DNA of 9,017 bases from Paenibacillus sp. (GTDB lineage Bacteria; Bacillota; Bacilli; Paenibacillales; NBRC-103111), in assembly GCA_029239545.1 (NCBI GenBank), contig JARBUQ010000148.1:1-9017 (forward strand). Reading direction: 5' to 3'. Positions 1 to 7,056 of the stretch are shown in pieces; positions within the stretch are counted from its first letter, which is position 1, and each line of letters begins with the position of its first letter. The notes under the pieces were generated by a model. It was not told the DNA's origin and did no database searches. It was given only the letters and a program-made list of their open reading frames with translations. Both the position numbers and the translations under genes were made by a program.

Positions 1-200
1 ACTCCTTAATCCATCGTAAGCATAAGCTCGGAGCCCGCCTGACTGCCCTCCCATGCGCCTTACTGAACTCCAACACCAAGGACCTGACTTGTGAACTTCC
101 GATCAGGCTCTTCTTATGCGTTTGAAAGTTTCTGGTTTGCGGTGAGGATAACTTGTGGCAACGGGTTGCTTGTAGGAGGTGATGTGGAATCGGATTCTAG
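1..200. other. Non-coding stretch with no recognised gene
   Basis: I see no supportable gene, RNA or mobile element in the first 200 bases. On the minus strand one frame stays open from about 197 to the window edge, but it has no ATG, no ribosome binding site and a translation that resembles no family I know. The end of an upstream gene is not recognisable. The only sharp signal is a Shine-Dalgarno-like string at 174-183, listed separately. Confidence 0.5.
174..183 (+). promoter_or_regulatory. Orphan Shine-Dalgarno-like sequence
   Basis: AGGAGGTGAT is a 10-base match to the complement of the 16S rRNA 3' end. No good start codon follows at normal spacing. ATG at 182 overlaps it and opens only 8 codons. 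GTG at 184 is only 4 bases from the GGAGG core and opens 27 codons before a stop at about 265-267. It may be chance, a decayed gene start, or a short leader frame ahead of the ara operon. Confidence 0.3.
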
Positions 201-278
201 CTTGTTGAGCCGAATAAGCAGGGAACCCGGATTAAATCAGTCGGTCCGACCATGTCGAGCCAAATAAGCAGGAAAACC
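201..278 (+). repeat. Two direct repeat copies, 50 bp apart, upstream of araD
   Basis: Bases 201-228 and 251-278 match at 23 of 28 positions. Both share GAGCC, then AATAAGCAGG after one variable base, then a run ending in CC. A related GTCGAG start recurs at 298-303 without the rest. The second copy forms a small hairpin, GCAGG-AAAA-CCTGC at 268-281. Between the copies lies GTCGGTCCGAC (240-250), an 11-base palindrome with a central T. The core TGTCGAGCCAA (253-263) recurs downstream of araA. This looks like a small interspersed non-coding repeat; its role is unknown. Confidence 0.6.
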
Positions 279-336
279 TGCCAGTCGGGCCAAGCTTGTC
301 GAGGCAGAGGACTCCGGTATGGCACAACAGAGCCGA

Positions 337-366
337 TTTACTCCAAATAAAATAATCTAGTCTAAT
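337..366 (+). promoter_or_regulatory. Probable sigma-A promoter of the araDBA operon
   Basis: TTTACT at 337-342 (4 of 6 to the -35 consensus), an 18-bp spacer, and TCTAAT at 361-366 (5 of 6 to the -10) form the best promoter ahead of araD. The start of transcription would fall near 373, inside the AraR-type palindrome, as expected for a repressed promoter. A perfect TATAAT at 381-386 also exists, but has no usable -35 at 16-18 bp. Confidence 0.5.
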
Positions 367-380
367 TGTACGTACAATTA
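363..380 (+). promoter_or_regulatory. AraR-type operator
   Basis: TAATTGTACGTACAATTA is an 18-bp perfect palindrome. It closely resembles the ATTTGTACGTACAAAT-type boxes bound by AraR, the GntR/LacI-chimeric arabinose repressor of Bacillus subtilis. It overlaps the likely -10 and start of transcription and lies 31 bp upstream of the TTG at 411. It should repress the operon without L-arabinose. I found no second box within the window, so cooperative looping between two sites, as known for some B. subtilis ara promoters, is not evident. The araR gene is not in the window. Confidence 0.85.
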
Positions 381-390
381 TATAATAATA

Positions 391-398
391 GAGGGGAT
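391..398 (+). promoter_or_regulatory. Shine-Dalgarno candidate of araD
   Basis: GAGGGGAT matches 7 of 8 bases of the ideal GAGGTGAT. It lies 12 bases before the TTG at 411, but 16 bases separate its GAGG core from that codon, which is long. The competing in-frame TTG at 429 is preceded by a GGTGG string ending at 421, 7 bases away. Which start is used cannot be decided from this signal alone. Confidence 0.4.
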
Positions 399-410
399 TA
401 ACTTAATAAG

Positions 411-1142
411 TTGGGTGGTGGACAAGATTTGTTAGTACAACTTAAGGAATTAGTGCTGCAAGCTAACCTGGATTTGCCTAAATACGGACTTGTGACCTTT
501 ACTTGGGGCAATGTTAGCGGGATAGATCGGGAGTCGGGATTGGTCGTCATTAAACCTAGTGGAGTACCTTATGAACAGCTGAAGCTGGATGATTTGATAG
601 TGCTGAGCCTGGACGGAGAAATAGTCGAGGGCCGACTGAAGCCTTCCTCGGATACTCCCACACACTTAGCCTTATACAGAGCGTTCCCGCATATTGGAGG
701 GGTTGTACATACCCATTCTCCTTGGGCGACTAGCTGGGCTCAGGCTGGAAAAGCGATCCCGGCGTTAGGAACGACACATGCCGATTATTTCTATGGTGAG
801 ATACCTTGTACTCGCGTTATGACTGATGAAGAGATTCGCGGAGCCTACGAGTTGGAGACAGGTCATGTCATTATCGAAACGTTTGGCAAGCTTGGGCTGG
901 ACCCGGCTTTTATGCCAGGCGTACTGGTGAATGGACATGCACCCTTTGCGTGGGGTACAGATGCAATTCAGGCCGTGCATAACGCGGTTGTGCTGGAGGA
1001 GGTTGCGAAGATGGCACTTCATACTTATCAATTGCACGCAGATGCTCCTCCGATGAGTCAGACGCTGCTGGATCGCCATTTTCTGAGAAAATATGGAGCG
1101 AACGCCTATTATGGCCAACCAAAAGGAGAATCATCCGTATGA
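411..1142 (+). CDS. araD: L-ribulose-5-phosphate 4-epimerase AraD
   Basis: This cytosolic zinc enzyme of the class II aldolase/epimerase family converts L-ribulose-5-phosphate to D-xylulose-5-phosphate, the last arabinose-specific step. Numbered from the TTG at 411 (243 residues), it keeps the family landmarks: the TFTWGNVSGID segment near 29-39, the SSD motif with D81, the zinc-binding HTHS pair H100 and H102, D125 in TTHADYFYG, the third zinc histidine H176 in VNGHAPF, and Y234 in AYYGQ. These correspond to E. coli D76, H95, H97, D120, H171 and Y229. An in-frame TAA at 399-401 limits the start to TTG 411 or TTG 429. The second gives MLVQLK, lining up with the E. coli start MLEDLK and a family-like 237 residues, so 429 may be the true start. 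It is the first gene of the operon and its stop overlaps the araB start as ATGA. Confidence 0.96.
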   Translation: MGGGQDLLVQLKELVLQANLDLPKYGLVTFTWGNVSGIDRESGLVVIKPSGVPYEQLKLDDLIVLSLDGEIVEGRLKPSSDTPTHLALYRAFPHIGGVVHTHSPWATSWAQAGKAIPALGTTHADYFYGEIPCTRVMTDEEIRGAYELETGHVIIETFGKLGLDPAFMPGVLVNGHAPFAWGTDAIQAVHNAVVLEEVAKMALHTYQLHADAPPMSQTLLDRHFLRKYGANAYYGQPKGESSV

Positions 1143-2830
1143 CAACCCATACCCGTTATGCACTAGGAATTGACTATGGCACTGAATCCGGCCGTGCTGT
1201 GCTTGTTGACTTATCCAACGGAGCAGAGGTCGCTGAGCATGTCACGCCTTACCCGCATGGTGTAATGGATGAGCACCTTCCCGGCACGCAGCTTAAGCTC
1301 GAAGTGGATTGGGCGTTACAGCATCCCAATGATTACATGGAAGTATTGAGACAGTCCGTTCCGGCGGTTCTGCAAGCGTCAGCAGTCCGTCCCGAGCAGG
1401 TTATCGGAATAGGTATTGATTTTACCGCTTGTACGATTCTGCCTGTCGATCAACAAGGGAAACCGCTATGCCTCGACTCAGAATGGGCAAGCAATCCCCA
1501 TAGCTGGGTGAAGTTGTGGAAGCATCATGCAGCACAGGATGAAGCGAATGAGATTAATCGGATCGCAGAAGAACGGGGCGAAGAATGGCTGGCCAGATAC
1601 GGCGGGAAAATATCCTCCGAATGGATGCTTGCCAAGGCTTGGCAAATTCTGAATGAGGCGCCGGATGTATATGAGCATGCAGACATGTTCTTGGAGGCGA
1701 CGGACTGGGTCATTCTTCAGATGACAGGAGCATTCGTAAGGAACAGCTGCACAGCAGGTTACAAGGCAAACTGGCATAAACAAGAAGGGTACCCAAGCCG
1801 CGAATTCCTGCATGCGCTTGACCCGCGGTTGGCGAATCTGACTGATACCAAGCTGCGGGGGGTTATCGCCCCGCTTGGCACTAAGGCGGGCGAATTAACC
1901 GTCCAGATGGCTGCCTTGATGGGTCTTAAACCAGGAATTGCGGTGGCAGTTGGGAATGTCGATGCCCATGCGGCTGTGCCGGGTGTTGGGGTTGTTTCAC
2001 CAGGCAAGCTCGTAATGGCTATGGGCACATCCATCTGCCACATGCTGCTGGGCGAGGAAGAGAAAAAGGTGGAAGGAATGTGCGGAGTAGTCGAGGATGG
2101 CATTATCCCGGGTTATTTTGGATATGAGGCAGGTCAGTCTGCTGTGGGAGATATTTTTGCCTGGTATGTGGAGGAATGTGTTCCCGCTTATGTGAAGGAG
2201 CAGGCAGAGGGCGAAGGTATTCCGATTCATTCATGGTTAGAGCAGCAAGCCTCGACCTACAAGCCTGGCCAAACAGGTTTGCTTGCGCTGGATTGGTGGA
2301 ACGGCAACCGTTCTGTTCTGGTAGATACGAGCTTAACAGGGTTAATAGTCGGACTTACTTTGCTCACGAAGCCAGCAGAAATTTACCGTGCTTTACTGGA
2401 AGCAACTGCTTTTGGCACACGCAAAATAATCGAAGCCTTCCACGAGAATGGGGTCGAGGTGAATGAGCTGTATGCTTGCGGAGGTTTGCCGCAGAAGAAT
2501 AACCTGCTTATGCAAATTTACGCTGATGTGACCAACCGCGAGATCAAAATAGCGGATTCCAGGCAAACCCCGGCGCTTGGGGCTGCAATGTTCGGCGCTG
2601 TTGCTGCAGGGGCTGCCGCCGGAGGCTTCGACAGCATAGTGGAGGCTGCCAAGAGTATGGCGAGAGTCAAGGAAGAGACCTTTAAGCCCATCCCGTCCAA
2701 TGTGGCTGTCTATGAGCAGCTTTACCGGGAATACAGTGCGCTGCACGATTATTTCGGACGCGGAGACAACGAAGTGATGAAACGTTTGAAATCGCTAAGA
2801 GAAGCCAGCTTTTCGTACCCCGCGGTGTGA
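1139..2830 (+). CDS. araB: L-ribulokinase AraB
   Basis: This cytosolic FGGY-family kinase phosphorylates L-ribulose with ATP to L-ribulose-5-phosphate. Its 563 residues match the usual 560-566. The N-terminal actin-like fold opens with GIDYGTESGR at residues 10-19. VGNVDAHAAVPG at 271-282 holds the likely catalytic aspartate D275. AMGTSICHML (294-303) and GYEAGQSAVGD (328-338) follow, and the C-terminal nucleotide-binding half includes TGLIVGL near 400-406 and GGLPQKNNLLMQIYADV at 448-464. The ATG lies 10 bases after AAGGAG (1123-1128) and overlaps the araD stop by four bases (ATGA), which suggests translational coupling. An 85-bp gap separates it from araA, with no terminator visible, so all three genes are probably one transcript. 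The sequence is intact throughout. Confidence 0.98.
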   Translation: MTTHTRYALGIDYGTESGRAVLVDLSNGAEVAEHVTPYPHGVMDEHLPGTQLKLEVDWALQHPNDYMEVLRQSVPAVLQASAVRPEQVIGIGIDFTACTILPVDQQGKPLCLDSEWASNPHSWVKLWKHHAAQDEANEINRIAEERGEEWLARYGGKISSEWMLAKAWQILNEAPDVYEHADMFLEATDWVILQMTGAFVRNSCTAGYKANWHKQEGYPSREFLHALDPRLANLTDTKLRGVIAPLGTKAGELTVQMAALMGLKPGIAVAVGNVDAHAAVPGVGVVSPGKLVMAMGTSICHMLLGEEEKKVEGMCGVVEDGIIPGYFGYEAGQSAVGDIFAWYVEECVPAYVKEQAEGEGIPIHSWLEQQASTYKPGQTGLLALDWWNGNRSVLVDTSLTGLIVGLTLLTKPAEIYRALLEATAFGTRKIIEAFHENGVEVNELYACGGLPQKNNLLMQIYADVTNREIKIADSRQTPALGAAMFGAVAAGAAAGGFDSIVEAAKSMARVKEETFKPIPSNVAVYEQLYREYSALHDYFGRGDNEVMKRLKSLREASFSYPAV

Positions 2831-2897
2831 AAGGTCTCCCCCTCAAAGAAGGATGACGAATGCCAGCTTATTAAGCAAGGAGCTTCACTAACCGATC

Positions 2898-2904
2898 AGG
2901 AGGT
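2898..2904 (+). promoter_or_regulatory. Strong ribosome binding site of araA
   Basis: AGGAGGT lies 11 bases before the ATG at 2916. It marks independent, strong initiation of araA after the 85-bp araB-araA gap. The gap also holds an 11-base palindrome, GCTTATTAAGC (2866-2876), of no evident role. Confidence 0.7.
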
Positions 2905-2915
2905 CGATATTTAAT

Positions 2916-4403
2916 ATGGTTTATTCTAAACCTTGCGAATTTTGGTTCGCAACAGGAAGTCAGCACTTATATGGTCCAGACACTTTGCAGGAGGTGGAGT
3001 CTCACTCTCGCGAGATCACTGAGGAATTGAACAAGGATAGCGCAGTGCCGTTCCCGATTCGCTTCAAGCCGGTGCTTACTACGCCCGAGCACATTCATAG
3101 GTTATGCATAGAAGCTAACTCAGACCCAAGCTGCGCTGGAGTCATAACCTGGATGCATACGTTCTCTCCCTCCAAGATGTGGATTGCGGGCTTGGCCGAG
3201 CTTCGCAAACCGTACCTGCACCTGCACACCCAATATAATCGCGACATCCCGTGGTCTACGATCGATATGGACTTCATGAACTTGAACCAGGCCGCGCATG
3301 GAGATCGGGAGCATGGCTTCATCGGAGCCCGAATGGGTCTGGCCAGAAAAGTAATAGCAGGTTACTGGGGAGAGAACTTTACGCGCAGCAGAATTGCAGG
3401 ATGGATGAGAACAGCGGCTGCTTATACAGAAAGCCGACAATTGAAGGTAGCGCGCTTCGGAGATAATATGCGTCAGGTTGCCGTTACGGAAGGGGATAAA
3501 GTCGAGGCACAGATCAAGCTAGGTTGGTCGGTTAACGGTTACGGGATCGGTGAGCTTGTTAACAGGATGCAACACATACCTGAAGCGGATGTGCTGCAGT
3601 TATTCGAGGAATATAAGGATATATACGATATTCCTGCTCTGTCTGATTCCTCGGTCCGGCAATCGATCCTGGAGCAGGCGCGAATAGAGCTTGGACTGCG
3701 TGCCTTCCTCGAGGAAGGCGGGTTCGGTGCGTTCACGACAACGTTCGAGGATTTGCACGGAATGAAGCAGCTTCCCGGTTTGGCTGTGCAGCGGCTAATG
3801 GCTCAAGGTTATGGCTTCGGCGGGGAAGGCGATTGGAAGACCGCTGCAATGGTTCGGCTTATCAAGCAGATCGCAGGGAATGAAGGGACCTCCTTCATGG
3901 AAGATTACACATACCATATGGAAGCAGGCCGTGAGCTCGTCTTAGGCTCGCATATGCTCGAGATATGCCCAACTATTGCGGTCAATAAGCCGCGTATCGA
4001 AGTACACCCGCTATCTATCGGGGGGAAGGCAGATCCTGCCCGGCTCATCTTTGATGGCCGGGAGGGCAGGGCGGTTAACGCCTCTCTCGTGAATATGAGA
4101 GGGCGTTTCCGCTTGATTGTGAACGAGGTTGAAGCTGTTAAGCCGCCTCATGCTATGCCGCATCTCCCCGTGGCGCGTGTGCTATGGAAGCCTCAGCCTT
4201 CCTTAAGCGAATCGGCTGAAGCCTGGATCTACGCCGGCGGAGCCCATCATACGGTGTTCTCCTATAAGGCAACTACGGAACAATTGATGGATTGGGCAGA
4301 GATGACGGGGATCGAATGTGTTGTGATCGACAGCAGCACAAGGCTAAGTCAGCTGCGCAATGAGTTAAGATGGAGCGAGATGTACTGGCAGCTAAAGCTG
4401 TGA
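2916..4403 (+). CDS. araA: L-arabinose isomerase AraA
   Basis: This cytosolic, Mn2+-dependent ketol isomerase interconverts L-arabinose and L-ribulose, the first step of the pathway. At 495 residues it is close to B. subtilis (496) and E. coli (500). The N-terminus, EFWFATGSQHLYG (residues 8-20), is typical. The metal and catalytic residues are all visible: E304 in GFGGEGDWK, E329 in SFMEDYTYH, H346 in LGSHMLE and H445 in GGAHHTVFS, matching E. coli E306, E333, H350 and H450. The C-terminus, RWSEMYWQLKL, is also family-like. It is the last gene of the araDBA unit. That order differs from E. coli araBAD and from B. subtilis, where araA comes first. Isomerases of this family also convert D-galactose to D-tagatose to some extent; that is family knowledge, not visible here. 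Confidence 0.98.
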   Translation: MVYSKPCEFWFATGSQHLYGPDTLQEVESHSREITEELNKDSAVPFPIRFKPVLTTPEHIHRLCIEANSDPSCAGVITWMHTFSPSKMWIAGLAELRKPYLHLHTQYNRDIPWSTIDMDFMNLNQAAHGDREHGFIGARMGLARKVIAGYWGENFTRSRIAGWMRTAAAYTESRQLKVARFGDNMRQVAVTEGDKVEAQIKLGWSVNGYGIGELVNRMQHIPEADVLQLFEEYKDIYDIPALSDSSVRQSILEQARIELGLRAFLEEGGFGAFTTTFEDLHGMKQLPGLAVQRLMAQGYGFGGEGDWKTAAMVRLIKQIAGNEGTSFMEDYTYHMEAGRELVLGSHMLEICPTIAVNKPRIEVHPLSIGGKADPARLIFDGREGRAVNASLVNMRGRFRLIVNEVEAVKPPHAMPHLPVARVLWKPQPSLSESAEAWIYAGGAHHTVFSYKATTEQLMDWAEMTGIECVVIDSSTRLSQLRNELRWSEMYWQLKL

Positions 4404-4587
4404 ATTCAGGCCCGGGGTAACACGCCATGTTGTCAGATTAAACGAATGCCAATATAAACACCCAATTCCATATTGTCGAGCCAAGAGCAGCGCATAATCT
4501 TGCACAATATACAACATTTGCAACAAGTAGAGGCCTCTTTGGGCTTTATTGTACCTGGCCCCACGTACGATACGGGTGAGCTTCGTT
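4404..4587. other. First part of the 440-bp convergent intergenic region
   Basis: No gene is supportable here. The stretch is AT-rich. It contains a further copy of the upstream repeat core at 4473-4484 and, at 4530-4547, a weak hairpin (AGGCCT-CTTT-GGGCTT, two wobble pairs) followed by TATT. That hairpin is too weak to call a terminator with confidence. The three spaced palindromes follow at 4588-4714. The remainder, 4716-4843, shows only a run of seven C at 4835-4841. Confidence 0.5.
4473..4484 (+). repeat. Further copy of the upstream repeat core
   Basis: TTGTCGAGCCAA shares 11 consecutive bases (TGTCGAGCCAA) with 253-263 upstream of araD. In both places AGCAG follows shortly after (4486-4490 here, 267-271 there). 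Copies of one short element therefore sit on both sides of the ara operon in the same orientation. Confidence 0.45.
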
Positions 4588-4714
4588 AATCTGTATGATT
4601 TTTCGTATAGAATTGTCGAATTAAATGCTAAATGGTACATTCTATATGATTATTCATACAGATTCATCAATTCTGCCTTCTTATAGTAAAATCTATATGA
4701 TTATTCATATACAA
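4588..4714. repeat. Three imperfect palindromes at exact 51-bp spacing
   Basis: Three copies of about 26 bp follow the pattern TCTATATGA-TTAT-TCATATAGA. Copy 1 has arms at 4591-4598 and 4603-4610, copy 2 at 4641-4649 and 4654-4662 (one mismatch), copy 3 at 4692-4700 and 4705-4712. Their centres (4600.5, 4651.5, 4702.5) are exactly 51 bp apart. The 25-bp stretches between them are only faintly alike. They lie between two convergent genes, so they are unlikely to be promoter operators for either. Possibilities are a protein-binding array, transcript-end hairpins without U-tracts, or a decayed tandem repeat. Confidence 0.7.
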
Positions 4715-4843
4715 TCGCACGACGAATCAATAGGTCAAACCTAATCTAAAACTTGGATGGAACCCACATATTCATAGCAGGTGACAAATCGCCCCCTCAT
4801 TCAAAGAAATGGCCTTAACCTGACAACAGTGGTACCCCCCCAC

Positions 4844-6889
4844 TTATCCAAACTCATTATTTTCCAGCATTGCGGCTTCTGTATATAGAATCGCTTTACG
4901 CAGGTGATTGGCCGTTTCCCGGTTGATGAGACCTTGCTCGAATTGGGCCTGAACTTCGTTTCGCTCGACCTGGATAGCTTTTAACTGAATTTCCTTCTTA
5001 TGCTGATTGAATTGCTTGTCCCTCGGGACTTGCCGTTGATGTCCGAGGCTAATTCTGTTGATGACTTCAGCATAGGAAGAGATCACGACCTGACATGCCA
5101 GCTCGTTGTCCTCATGGATTTGCTTGCGCACGGCCTCGATGGCGGCTTTGGACGTCTTGAGCTTGGTCTCCTTAATCATCACGAGATCCTGTACGATCGA
5201 GGATGGACTTGAAGTAGTGTGACGGCGAGACCTGAACAAGCTGACAAGCAGCCTGCGAAGACGGTAGGCGATATGGAAAAGTCTGAGATGGAAGGTGCCT
5301 GAGAGCGCGGTTTCCATATGATCGATCTTTCTATGAAGGGCGGCGGATGTTCTGCGGCTAATTTGCCCTTCCTCATACAACCGCTTCACCTCCTTGCGCT
5401 CGGCTGTTAGTGCTTTCAGACGAATCTCAACCTCCAATTGATCCAATTGGGGGTTCGTTTTATTGTCGGTGCTTTCTCTGTGAACCTCCTGAATAAGCCT
5501 GTTATAGTCGGAGATAACCGCAGAAGAAGCCTCCTTGTTCTCCTCGTTCATTTCTTCCTTCACCGCTTGGATGGCGACCTGCATAATAGCGACCCTGGCT
5601 GTTTGTCTATTCTTCCTGCGGGCTTCCTCCCCATCCTCCTTCTCCCGTTTGGAGATAAGCGGCAATACGAAGCTTGCGGTGAGCAGAGTGACAAGAATGA
5701 CACCTGCCGCCAGGAAGATTATAAGGTCGCGTTGAGGAAACGGACTGCCGTCCTGAAGCGCATAAGGAATAGAGAATGCCGCTGCTAATGTAACCGCTCC
5801 GCGAACGCCTGACAATGATGTGAGGACAGAATCGCGAAAGCTCGGCTTACGCAATATTTTTTTGTTGGACCAGGCATGCGTGCTTAACCAGAACAAGTAG
5901 ATCCACAGGAAGCGCAGTAAAATTAACGTAAAGGATATAATGAAAATATGACCGATAGCCTGATAATTGCTGAAGGCTGGATCACGGAAGATAACCCCGG
6001 TTACAGCTGGAATCTGCAGCCCGAGAAGCACGAAGACCAGTCCATTCAGAATAAATACAATAACCGACCATGTGCTGTTAGATACGATCTGCAGCTTAAC
6101 CATGGAGGATTCGGAACGATCGCGCGCAATCGCATGAACGATACCGCCTGCAACAACGGCGAGAATGCCTGACATATGTAATTCTTCCGCTGCCAGATAA
6201 ATGATGAAAGGCGTGAGGATCTGGATCAGCATATGCATGGTGACATCTTCCATCCCGAAGCGGCGAATGTATACCCGAAGACCAATGAGCAGAAAGGAGA
6301 CAAGCACACCAATAGCTAAGCCGCCGACTGCAATCAGAGCGAAATCAAGGGTCGCATTGAACAAGGAGAATACTCCAGTAACTGTTGCGGCGACGGCGAA
6401 TTTGAAGGCAACCAGTCCTGAAGCATCGTTCATTAAGGCTTCACCCTCGAGCAGACGCATAATATCCTTGGGCAGTCGGATCCGTCCTGACATCGCGCCA
6501 ACCGCAACTGCATCTGTAGGAGACAGAATGGCGGCCAGCGCAAAAGCCGCAGGGAGCGGGATGGATGGAATAAGCCCATGGATCACATAACCGCCAACCA
6601 ACACGGTGGCGAAGACCAAGCCGAGCGCCAGAAAGAGGATGGGGGAACGCAGATTCCATAACTCTTCACGCGGTATTCTTTTGCCGTCGTTGAATAATAA
6701 CGGGGCCACGAACAAGACAAGAAACAGTTCCGGGTTCAGAGGAATATGTAGACGAACAGGAAAAATATCTAAAGCTGCCCCTAAGGCAATCTGGAAGAGC
6801 GGAATAGATACAACAGGAATAAAACGATTCAGCATGTTGGATATAAATATAAGGGTTAGCAATACTAATACAACTAGAAAAATGTCCAT
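4844..6889 (-). CDS. CPA1-family Na+/H+ antiporter with duplicated cytoplasmic tail
   Basis: This is a membrane cation/proton antiporter of the CPA1 (NhaP/NhaK-like) family, exporting Na+ and perhaps K+ or Li+ in exchange for protons. Residues 1 to about 412 are hydrophobic, with roughly 12 membrane segments. LSPTDAVAVGAMSG (122-135) and LEGEALMNDASGLV (147-160) are the family core, with D126 and the ion-binding N154-D155. R363 in SGVRGAVTLA is the conserved arginine. Residues 413-681 are hydrophilic and form two similar repeats (about 431-531 and 580-676), probably a regulatory domain. The length of 681 is near that of B. subtilis NhaK (about 670). An in-frame TGA upstream fixes the start at ATG 6889; GAGGTGAT at 6899-6906 is its ribosome binding site. 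It stands alone, convergent with araA and divergent from the nitroreductase gene, so a link to arabinose use is not implied. Ion specificity cannot be read from sequence. Confidence 0.93.
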   Translation of the reverse strand: MDIFLVVLVLLTLIFISNMLNRFIPVVSIPLFQIALGAALDIFPVRLHIPLNPELFLVLFVAPLLFNDGKRIPREELWNLRSPILFLALGLVFATVLVGGYVIHGLIPSIPLPAAFALAAILSPTDAVAVGAMSGRIRLPKDIMRLLEGEALMNDASGLVAFKFAVAATVTGVFSLFNATLDFALIAVGGLAIGVLVSFLLIGLRVYIRRFGMEDVTMHMLIQILTPFIIYLAAEELHMSGILAVVAGGIVHAIARDRSESSMVKLQIVSNSTWSVIVFILNGLVFVLLGLQIPAVTGVIFRDPAFSNYQAIGHIFIISFTLILLRFLWIYLFWLSTHAWSNKKILRKPSFRDSVLTSLSGVRGAVTLAAAFSIPYALQDGSPFPQRDLIIFLAAGVILVTLLTASFVLPLISKREKEDGEEARRKNRQTARVAIMQVAIQAVKEEMNEENKEASSAVISDYNRLIQEVHRESTDNKTNPQLDQLEVEIRLKALTAERKEVKRLYEEGQISRRTSAALHRKIDHMETALSGTFHLRLFHIAYRLRRLLVSLFRSRRHTTSSPSSIVQDLVMIKETKLKTSKAAIEAVRKQIHEDNELACQVVISSYAEVINRISLGHQRQVPRDKQFNQHKKEIQLKAIQVERNEVQAQFEQGLINRETANHLRKAILYTEAAMLENNEFG

Positions 6890-7027
6890 CTGCCATTCAT
6901 CACCTCATTAAGTAATATACCCTTCTTTGCCTACAAATCTAACACATGCCACGAAAGTATACAAAGGGTAAAAGAGGAACATCAGGTAATGTGCAGTAAT
7001 CCGCTGTGATAACTAATAAATATCAAT

Positions 7028-7056
7028 TTGAAAACAACAAAATGATCTGTTATACT
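7028..7056 (+). promoter_or_regulatory. Sigma-A promoter of the nitroreductase gene
   Basis: TTGAAA (7028-7033), a 17-bp spacer and TATACT (7051-7056), with an extended -10 TG at 7048-7049, make a near-consensus vegetative promoter 61 bp upstream of the ATG at 7118. Basal strength should be high, which fits a need for the inverted repeat over the -10 as a brake. Confidence 0.8.

Noticed and set aside
1..197. Minus-strand frame open for about 65 codons to the window edge
   Set aside because: It has no ATG or ribosome binding site, and its translation resembles no protein family I know; an open run of this length can occur by chance.
300..450. Catabolite response element (cre) near the ara promoter
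   Set aside because: I looked for a TGNAANCGNTNNCA-like site around the promoter and early araD and found no acceptable match.
2853..2891. 12-codon frame (MTNASLLSKELH) between araB and araA
   Set aside because: The purine-rich stretch before its ATG is directly adjacent, leaving no spacing, and nothing suggests an attenuation leader inside the operon.
4548..4574. Second AraR-like site (ATTGTAC ... CGTACGATACG) after araA
   Set aside because: The halves do not form the TTGTACGTACAA palindrome and lie too far apart; only short GTAC strings match.
4392..4640. Minus-strand frame of 82 codons in the convergent intergenic region
   Set aside because: No Shine-Dalgarno precedes its ATG at 4640, its start lies beside the palindrome array, and its translation has no recognisable domain.
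4588..4714. CRISPR-like array of three 26-bp repeats with 25-bp spacers
   Set aside because: The repeats differ from each other at several positions, spacers are too short and faintly alike, and there are no cas genes.
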